Positions 55,716 through 64,000 of a stretch of 64,000 nt of DNA are shown piece by piece. This DNA is from Rugalucina vietnamica. Taxonomy: Eukaryota > Mollusca > Bivalvia > Lucinida > Lucinidae. The notes beneath the pieces are model-generated. The model was not told where the DNA came from. It did no database searches and saw nothing but the letters and a program-made list of their open reading frames with translations. A program made the position numbers and the translations under genes. The stretch's first letter is position 1, and every line of letters starts with the position of its first letter. The stretch covers positions 45,626,997 through 45,690,996 of the forward strand of contig OZ024883.1 of the NCBI GenBank assembly GCA_964017185.1, given 5' to 3'.

Positions 55716-58700
55716 CCGCGATCAGCGGGGATCCCCTTAAGCGGTCGAAATACAAAGAAAAAAGCTAGAGTAATCCCCTTACGGATTGGCGCATGGAATG
55801 TGCGTACTTTAATGGACAATGCTGGGTCAGATAGACCACAGCGTAGAACGGCCCTTGTGGGCAGAGAACTTGGGAGGTATGATATACAGATAGCTGCATT
55901 GAGTGAGACTCGGTTCGCAGATGTTGGGGAGATCAAAGAAGTTGGTGCTGGATACACCTTCTTCTGGAGTGGACGCAAAAGTGAAGAGAGGCGTGAAGCA
56001 GGAGTTGGCTTTGCCATCAAAACAGAACTTGTTGGTAAGCTGTCAGGATTGCCAAAAGGCATTAATGACCGTCTAATGACATTGAGACTTCCTCTGTCAG
56101 GCAATAAACATGCAACTATTGTCAGTGCTTATGCACCCACAATGACCAATCCAGATGAGGACAAGGACAAGTTCTATGATGACCTAGACAATGTTATTTC
56201 TGCAACACCCCGCACAGACAAGCTTATCCTTCTTGGCGACTTTAATGCCAGAGTGGGTACAGACCACCAGACCTGGGAAGGAGTTATAGGTCCAGAAGGG
56301 GTTGGAAAGTGCAACAGCAATGGTCTCTTGCTTCTCAGGAAGTGTGCTGAACATGACCTTCTAATCACCAACACAGTCTTCCGTCTACCTAATAGGAACA
56401 AAACATCCTGGATGCATCCCCGTTCCAAACACTGGCATCTCATAGACTATGTCATAGTGCGGAGAACAGACAGGCAGGATGTTAAAGTGACAAAGACTAT
56501 GTGTGGTGCAGACTGCTGGACAGATCATAGACTGGTTGTCAGCAAACTCAACCTAAGAATACAGCCTGCGAGGCGACCTCAAGGCAAGAAAGCTCCTAAG
56601 AGACTGGATGTCTCAAAGCTGAATAAAGACAGCATGAGACAAGATTTCTTAACAGACATTTGCAACCAACTGGATGCAATGAATCTCAGTTCAGAGGACC
56701 CCGAAGAAAACTGGACAGTTTTCCATAAAACAGTTCTTTCTTCAGCTGCAAGCACCTTAGGCCATCCATCTCGCAAACATCAAGACTGGTTTGATGAGAA
56801 TGATGACGAAATTCAGAGGCTTCTTGAAGAAAAGCACCGATTGCACAAGGCACATCAAGATGATACTAGCTCAGTATCAAAGAAAGCAGCCTACAGCAAC
56901 ATTTGTAAGACAGTCCAGACCAAGCTTAGGGACATGCAAGATTCCTGGCTGAGGAAGAAAACAGAAGAAATTCAGTCTTTTGCGGATAGAAAGGACATGA
57001 AGAAATTTCATGATGCACTGAAAACCATTTATGGTCCAAAGAGTTCTAGAGCCACCACATTGCTCAGTGCAGATGGTAACACTCTTCTCACAGATAAAGA
57101 AGCTATCTTGGAAAGGTGGGCAGAACACTTCAATAGTGTGCTTAATCGACCATCAAGCATCAATGAGGATGCAATCGACAGACTTCCACAGATAGAGTGC
57201 AATGTTCTGTTAGATGAATTTCCTACCGTTACGGAAACAAGAAAAGCAGTTCAACAACTATCATCTGGCAAAGCCCCAGGTGCAGATTCAATTCCTGCCG
57301 AAGTTTACAAGGCTGGGGGGGCTACCCATGGCAGAGAAACTGACAGAGTTGTTTCACTGTATGTGGAGAAAGGAGGCTATCCCACAAGAATTTAAGGATG
57401 CATCCATAATCCACCTATACAAGCGGAAAGGAAATCCTCAAGTCTGTGACAATCACAGAGGCATCTCCCTCCTATCAATTGCTGGGAAGATACTTGCAAA
57501 AATTCTGTTGAATCGTCTGAATGTTCATCTTGATCAGACGGGACTTATCCCAGAAAGTCAATGTGGATTCAGAAAAGACAGAGGGACAATAGACATGATC
57601 TTCACAGCAAGACAGCTTCAGGAGAAATGCCAAGAACAGAATGTAAATCTATACATGACGTTTGTTGACCTCACCAAAGCTTTTGACACTGTTAGTCGTG
57701 ATGGACTCTGGAAAATCATGGCCAAGTTTGGCTGTCCACCCAGATTCATAGCAATGGTGCGGCAGTTTCATGATGGCATGCAGGCACGTGTGCAAAATGA
57801 TGGAGAGTTCTCTGAACCATTTGAAGTAACAAATGGGGTCAAACAAGGCTGTGTTCTGGCACCAACACTGTTCAGCATGATGTTTTCTGCCATGCTTATG
57901 GATGCTTTTCAGGACAGTGACACTGGTTTTCCAATCAGGTACCGTTTTGATGGCAACATATTCAACCTCAGAAGGTTGCAAGCCAAAACTAAGGTCCAGA
58001 CTGATGTGCTAGATGAGCTCCTCTATGCAGATGATATGGATAAGAATGCCAGCACAGAGGCAAAAATGCAAAGAGCCATGGATCAAGTCTCACAGTCATG
58101 TGATAACTATGATCTCACAATCAGCACAAAAAAGACAGAGGTTGTACACCAACCAGCGCCCGGAAAGCCATATAATGAACCAACCATCACTGTGAATGGG
58201 CAAAAACTGAAAGTTGTTGACAAGTTCACCTACCTGGGAAGCACTCTCTCCAGAGCAGTGCATATTGATGATGAGATCACTGCCAGAATTGCAAAGGCTA
58301 GTGTGGCATTCGGACGACTCCGTGCAAATGTCTGGAAGCGAAATGGAATCAAGCTTGACACCAAGCTGAAAGTCTACAAGGCTGTGGTACTGCCAACCCT
58401 CTTGTATGCATGTGAGACCTGGACAGTATACCAACGCCATGCAAAGAGACTTAACCATTTCCACTTAAGCTGTTTGAGAAAGTTGTTAAAAATCAAGTGG
58501 CAGGACAAGATTCCAGACACAGAGGTCCTGACGAAAGCAGGGATGCAAAGCATGCATACAGTCTTAAAGCTAGCACAGCTAAGATGGACTGGCCATGTTA
58601 TAAGAATGCCTGATGCGCGACTTCCAAAGAAAGTTTTCTATGGAGAACTACAGGAGGGAAAGCGCTCTCAAGGTGGCCAGAAGAAACGCTACAAAGACAC

Positions 58701-58992
58701 CCTCAAAGCCTCTCTGAAGGATTTCGAAATACCAATGGGGTCCTGGGAACAGACTGCACAGGAGCGATCAAAGTGGCGAGGTCTCATCAACAAAGGAGCA
58801 GCTCTTTATGAAAAGAAGAGAATCTGTGAAGCTGAAAGAAAGCGAAGAGAGCGCAAAGCCAAAACAAATGTGCCACCATCAGACTCTATGACATTGACTT
58901 GCTCTACTTGCAACCGACAGTTTAGAGCCAGAATTGGCCTAGTCAGCCATCAAAGAACTCACCAACACACATCAGCACTATTCAAGAAATAA
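55716..58992 (+). mobile_element. nearly intact LINE: endonuclease + reverse transcriptase + zinc finger
   Basis: Part one (55716-57320) encodes an APE-type endonuclease: IGAWNVRTLM, AALSETRF, SAYAPT, LLGDFNARVG, HWHLIDYVIV and WTDHRLVVSK. Part two (to the stop at 58990-58992) encodes the RT: HLYKRKGNPQVCDNHRGISL, GFRKDRGTIDM, FVDLTKAFDTVSRDGLW, NGVKQGCVLAPTLF and LLYADDM (catalytic Asp pair), ending with a Cys2His2-like finger CSTCNRQFRARIGLVSH. The two parts are in different frames joined at a run of seven G (57315-57321); six would restore one frame. No ATG precedes the conserved start, and the first ATG is at 55812. It needs no separate ORF1. I do not fix the clade; it resembles the RTE-type elements often named craniofacial development protein 2-like. 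Confidence 0.9.
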
Positions 58993-58999
58993 TGATGGT

Positions 59000-59860
59000 C
59001 TTTCTCATTAGTGAGAGACGAACTATCACTATAGTAACACTGTCCGTCACTTATGCAAATACCTGTACCTTAAATATACTATGCCAAATAAATTAAGCAA
59101 CTTTTACTCTGAACAGTGACTCTATACGTTTTTAGACATTAGGGGAGTCTTCTGACAATATCTTGCATGTATCAAATAAGGGTAAAACCAATCGTTGTGT
59201 GTTGCAGAAGTGGTGTTGGACTTAAAGTCCACTTTGGCATATCTCAAATAAAACATAAACCATCAATAATTGATAAACTTATTTTGCACAGTATATTTAT
59301 ATGCATTATAGTATGTACACTTTGTGTATACCTGTTAAAATAGGACAGACAGTCTGTTCATTCAGGTAGAACATACATATACAGTATATTTCCATATCCT
59401 TGTTACATTATAAATAATGGAGCTGAGCCCATTTATCGGTTTTTGGACTTTTTGACAGCCTTCCCCCCCCTTGCCCAAACATGGCATTTTGATATAATAT
59501 GTCATTTACAAAAATACAGCTGTGTTCAAAATATTTTGATTGGGCAAGGGGGGGGGGGCACAGACTTACAAAAAGTTTCCGATTTCCTATATGATCCTAT
59601 ATTAAATTCAAAGATTTTGTCAAATTTTTAAAGAAGTCCCTGCTTGACTTACACAAAACAGTACATGTCTAAATACAATAGAAACTTGATTTTTGACTGC
59701 AATAAACTTCATTTCAGAGCCTGGAACTTGAGATTTTATAAAATTCTTGGGCAATCTCACAACAGAAGTCTTCCGAGATCCTTTATCCTCTTCATTCTTG
59801 ATTTCTTGATATCAAACACAATCATAAAGGCATACGTCAAACAGCATATCAAACTCTTGT
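59000..59860. other. LINE 3' flank; no gene seen
   Basis: Contains a small inverted repeat with TCCCCCCCCTTGCCCAA at 59460 and TTGGGCAAGGGGGGGGG at 59538. Otherwise AT-rich and featureless. Confidence 0.5.
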
Positions 59861-59867
59861 AGCATAT

Positions 59868-60545
59868 CAAACTCTTGCCTCAAGTAGAGTATGCCTCCCC
59901 TGTATGGAGCCCTCATACTGACAAAAACATAAATAAGATCGAGGCTGTCCAGCGCAGGGCAGCACGCTGGGTCACCCATGACTACTCTTCATACAGTAGT
60001 GTGACTCATATGATCAATACCTTAGGATGGAGGTCATTAGAACAAAGACGTGCAGATGCCAGGCTCATAATGTTCTATATAAGATAAAGATAAAGATAAA
60101 GAAGCTTTATTTAACGTCGCGTTTTTAACAGACAACATTAGTTCATGAGCTATTATGCGACATAACAAATATCCTTAACAGATACTTACCTGCCTTCTTG
60201 TATCTTCCTGGAACTACCCTTTTATTGCGAGCGTCAGCAAGGGAGCTACCAGTACCATTTTTTACGCCTTTGGTATGGCGCGGCCGAGGATCGAACCTGC
60301 GACCTCCCGATCCCGAAGCGGACGCTCTACCAGTTGAGCTATCGGGGCCTATATAAAATAGTACGTGGTTTGGTTGAGATACCACTACCATCTTACATCC
60401 ACAGACAGACCCGAATGACAAGAACTACACACCCAATGATACCACTTTATTCAGATCCAAACAACAGCTACTATAAATATTCATTTTTCCCTTTGGCCTC
60501 CCGACCTCTGCTGTCCTTTCAGAAGACATGACTATGTTCAGGTCT
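59868..60545 (+). mobile_element. LINE fragment split by a SINE
   Basis: Plus-strand post-RT region: QVEYASPVWSPHTDKNINKI, AVQRRAARWVTHDYSS and LGWRSLEQRRADARLIMFYI, then after the SINE VRGLVEIPLPSYI, RMTRTTHPM and YYKYSFFPLASRPLLSF. CR1-like. Confidence 0.8.
60083..60348 (-). mobile_element. full-length tRNA-derived SINE with target duplications
   Basis: The minus strand starts GGCCCCGATAGCTCAACTGG, with A box TAGCTCAACTGG and B box GGTTCGATCC, and ends in a (TTTATC)n tail (plus-strand GATAAAGATAAAGATAAAG). CTATATAA lies directly on both sides (60075-60082, 60349-60356). The tRNA-like head is not followed by a pairing acceptor strand, so this is not a tRNA gene. Confidence 0.9.
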
Positions 60546-60689
60546 GCCATTTGCAGCTTTAACCACATTATGCCATAAATCCAGGATATGTTGTTTTTAT
60601 CCGCTTTTAACTTCTTACTTCTTCTCCATACTAACACTATCATACTTTTTAGCCTTACTAAACTCATTTTAACTTTCTTCTATCAACCT

Positions 60690-61090
60690 TTTCTTTGACG
60701 CGCGCACCTGCACATAATCCTCGCGAGAGGGTGCTGCAGTATATATAGAAAGAAAGAAAGAAAACAGCAAGGGGCCGAGAACGGTGCTCTGAGGGACACC
60801 CGACACAACTGGAGCCCAATCCGATTTAATACCATTTACCACTACCCGTTGTTGTTTCGAAAGCATTTATCCAGTTCAGTGTTGTTCCACCTATTCCATA
60901 GCAAACAATTTGCTTTTTCTTTCTTTCTTTCTATATATACTGCATCACCCTCTCGCGAGGATTATGTGCAGGTGCGCGCGTCAGAGAAAGGTTGAGGGAG
61001 TTCATGGGGAGGAGTATCGAAAGCCTTTTCAAAATCCAGTATAAAAGTGTCAACCTGGCCTTTTTGTCTAAGATTTTTGCCTAATCATTT
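60690..61090 (-). mobile_element. LINE RT fragment with an inverted pair of 65-bp inserts
   Basis: The minus strand encodes VDTFILDFEKAFDT, then YGIGGTTLNWINAF, QQRVVVNGIKSDW and SGVPQSTVLGPLLF, the RT core of a CR1/Jockey-like element. Between the first two blocks and after the last one lie inverted copies of a segment with CCTCGCGAGAGGGTGCTGCA, GTGCGCGCGTCA and a (TTTC)n run (60699-60765, 60917-60985). Confidence 0.75.
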
Positions 61091-61599
61091 ATCACCGTAG
61101 TCCACTGAGTTTCACAGCTATGTCATTTCCTAAATGCGTGCTGCCTGTCTGACAGGAGTTCATGATCATCAAGATGGGTTCATCAATACATACAATACAT
61201 GTACATGCCAGGGGTGGCTATACTGTACCTCTTAATTTTATTCCCCATTTATCTCTTTTGTTAATAATTATTGAAACTTGTAGTATACAGTCTTATTATA
61301 ACTTGTATTTGCTTCTTCTGTCTATAGTCTCTTTGTTTTCATCTTTCTAGCGTTACAAACCGAAGTCAACCCGTTGTGTAAAAGTCAAATCCCGGACCGA
61401 AATGATTAGTGGCGAGATGACTCGTATGATCTCGTATACGGGCCATTTTCTAAATACTGGTGTTTTCTGACTCAAAATTGTTAAATTATAACATTACAAT
61501 ATATAAAGATTTCTGTTTGTTTCTAACTAATACAGTTCTTTGGCATTTATTTTTTGTCAATGTACACTTGGTGCACATAACGACCTTGTCAGGGTGACC

Positions 61600-63140
61600 T
61601 TCACCTTCAAGTGATGGAAGAAAAAATGTCTCCACCGTCACAAATATTTTTTCTACAATAAACTGTGTTCTCTTAAACCCCAAAACTTATAAACTGAATG
61701 GGCCTTTTAACCTGAATTTAGTATAGTGATTTTCTGTTTTTCAATAAAATCTATTAATATGCAGTGACTTTATTGAAAAATAAATATGTTTGTTCTATTT
61801 CGTCTTGTATTTTATCGTCAATTTTTACTCGTATCTGTCTCAATATTTACCAATTCTATATTACAATCAAATTAATGTTGACTTAGCATATGCTCTGTGA
61901 ATTTAGTAAGCTGAATGTACTTATTAATGTCATAGCTTGTTTCAAATAAGCATTTTATAGCAATGTGACAGTAGAGTTTCATCGTTACGGTGGAGACAGA
62001 CATGTGACGGTGGAGACACACTGATGCCTTTAAAGTCTTTATGGACTATTTTTAAAAATCACTGGATTTTGCATAGATATGATTGCTTAATGTTTTCACC
62101 ATTATCTGAAGACGTAAACAAACTTAAGTCTTTCATATGATCAGTATTTGTGTCTCCTCCGTCACAATTGTATCCCCCGTCACACACACCAACATGTTCA
62201 CATTATTGTGATGGAGGGTACTGTGGCGGAGGGGTACTGCATTTGATATTAAGGCCTGAGTATATGTTTACTGCCATGTACACGTAAAGAACACTACACA
62301 TCATTAATTATTCATTCCTTAAAGCCGGTAGATAAATGATAATGAAGACATAAATTTAATTATAAGTTGTAATGTGCCTTTTCTCGTGAAGTCTCATGAC
62401 AAAATGAGTTTAGAACAATCCAAATTAGAATCATTAAATTGCAAATCAATTTAATATTCCATTACAATGCTGTTCAAAATCAAATATACTTGTTATAACA
62501 ATAAGTATATATCAGTCAAACCAAATAATATCATAATTTAAGTACCAATATATATGAAATACCAATATGAAATAATCATATCAACAATTTCATCAACATA
62601 TTAATACAACATGGCAATATATAAAGAAAATGTAACAGAGTGGCGGGTGGGAGGGCATTTTAAAGAACGCAGACTTCACTACAAAACGTCCTCCGTCGAA
62701 AACTTTTCAAACTGTGAACAAAGAAATTAAACAAGGGAAAATCTAACCAATAAATTTTCAGTTCTATTTTTAGAAAAAAGGAAGTAAGACGAGATACCGA
62801 AAAAGAAAAATAGAGTCGTTTCGTCTTCATAATCAAATATTTTAATGATTAAAAATTCTCCAATGTGTATATGTGGTATGCATTACAACAAAACGAAATG
62901 GCTATATGCATTTTGTGCAATGCTTTTCAGTGTTCGGTAAAGACAAATATAATGTTACACATTAAACAACACAACTTTTACATCAGATTCATCAGTCACC
63001 ATGTGCCTCAATGGAAAGAAAGCAAAAGAAGTTTGCAAAAGAAGGACCTATATGACGTAATTGATGACGGCATTTTCAAGTTTTTATGTTATTTACTTTT
63101 TGTTCCGCTATTTGATAGAGCAGTGTGACGGTGGGGGAAT
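61600..63140. repeat. dispersed GTGACGGTGGAGACA motif, both strands
   Basis: Variants occur at 61627 (inverted), 61985, 62003, 62151 (inverted), 62171 (inverted), 62207, 62222 and 63123. The clearest are TGTGACGGTGGAGACACA and TGTCTCCACCGTCACAA. The surrounding DNA is AT-rich and has no supported gene. Confidence 0.6.
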
Positions 63141-63193
63141 GTTGTATGGAAGCCCTTTAGGTGAAGTTTTGTGAAAGGATTTCATAGCACATG

Positions 63194-64000
63194 TCTGAAT
63201 CTGAATCTGAATCTGAATAGTTTACTGGTGACACGCCAAATGACATTATTTCACCAGGGGGTTCGGATGGGGGAGAGATTAGTCCCTTGAACGCACGAGT
63301 GAAGCGAACTTGGACACACAGTCATCAGACATTTCAGCAGAGGAGATAAGTGAATCAGGGAGGTCATTCCAGTCCCTGATAGTCTGTGGAAAGAAACTAC
63401 TTTTGTATGCTTCTTTGCTAGCTGAAGGTATCTGAAAAGCCAAAGAGTGTTGATTTCTACAACGCCTATTCTTTGGGATAAGGTCATCTGTGGGTATTCT
63501 GGCTTTACCCTTTAGACCTTTGTATAGCAATATAAGTCTACTATCCTTCCTCCTTTTCTTAAGAGATTCCCATTTCAGTTGACCTAAAATGCCAGTCATG
63601 CTCCCAGTTTCAAAAACATAATTTCCCGTCACAAACCTTGCCGTACGATTTTGGACCTTTTCCAGTTCTTCCTGGAGGCAATGAGTGTAAGGGTCCCAAA
63701 CTGAGCTTCCATATTCCAAGACCGGCCGCACCAGTCCTTTATAAGCTGCTTCTTTCACATCTGGGGGACAAGAATACAAATTTCTCCTCAAGAATCCGAG
63801 AGTTCTGTTAGCCTTTGTACAAACATTGGAAATATGAGTATTCCATTTCAAATCATTTGTGATAGTTACACCCAGGTATTTTATGCTTTCAACGTTTTCC
63901 AGCACAGTGCCCTCAAGGGTGTAGTTAGCCTGTATCTTACTAGACCGTTTATTTGTCAGCTGCATCATGTTGCATTTGACGGGTTGAAATCTCATTCCCC
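63194..64000 (-). mobile_element. CR1-like LINE, open to the window edge
   Basis: The 3' tail is a (TCTGAA)n run (63195-63219 on the plus strand), then TTTACTGGTGACACGCCAAA. An open minus-strand frame of 238 codons (63995-63279) encodes the same post-RT region as 53575-54440 without its stop: YLGVTITNDLKWNTHISN, LYSCPPDVKEAAYKGLVRP and LIPKNRRCRNQHSLAFQIPS. The 5' part lies outside the window. Confidence 0.9.

Noticed and set aside
55800-57395. Host gene related to craniofacial development protein 2
   Set aside because: The endonuclease continues into a reverse transcriptase, so it is a LINE and not a host gene.
60270-60350. Possible tRNA gene on the minus strand
   Set aside because: The head has A and B boxes but no pairing acceptor stem; target duplications and a TTTATC tail show a SINE.

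Overview
This is an animal nuclear DNA window, AT-rich and full of introns and repeats, with no bacterial features. A bivalve mollusc, probably a heterodont clam-like species, is the best fit. The pointers are a C1q-domain gene with a short coiled-coil stalk, many copies of a hairpin-headed repeat starting AGCTCACC and ending GGACCATTGGTCC, tRNA-derived SINEs, a MITE family starting TGAGCCGCCTCATGAG, and non-LTR retrotransposons of types common in molluscs. The species call is inference; no marker gene fixes it.

Layout: 0-3 kb holds an inverted repeat cut by the window edge and the last two exons of an unrecognised minus-strand gene. From 3 to 16.6 kb there is only repeat DNA: a 374-bp inverted repeat around a 3.3-kb loop, a near-perfect 57-bp-arm palindrome, a 1.0-kb mariner-type element, and a tandem array of about 460-bp units rich in nuclear-receptor-like AGGTCA half-sites. 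From 16.96 to 20.34 kb there are four plus-strand exons of a PAS-domain kinase gene (PASK-like); no kinase-domain exon was found after them. From 20.3 to 31.9 kb lie MITEs, SINEs, a GC-rich island with four GGACG/CGTCC hairpins, a 162-bp satellite interrupted by a LINE fragment, and a decayed ORF joining an RNase H domain, a PHD finger and a coiled coil.

The best-supported gene is a complete ten-exon SELENBP1 (methanethiol oxidase) gene on the minus strand, 31905-41938, 489 codons. Its introns carry a 69-bp tandem repeat split by a mariner-type element at an exact TA target, a cluster of long palindromes, and a repeat whose end abuts a splice acceptor. A plus-strand C1q gene follows (43.3-45.1 kb) with an in-frame stop in its last exon.

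From 46 to 64 kb the window is almost all mobile DNA: a CpG-rich foldback with a poly(T)/poly(G) tract, a Harbinger-like MITE, several LINE fragments on both strands, one almost intact endonuclease/reverse-transcriptase LINE (55.7-59.0 kb) broken only by a single-base shift in a G run, and a full-length SINE with target duplications sitting inside another LINE. The host genes (PASK-like, SELENBP1, C1q) look independent of each other; nothing suggests a functional cluster.
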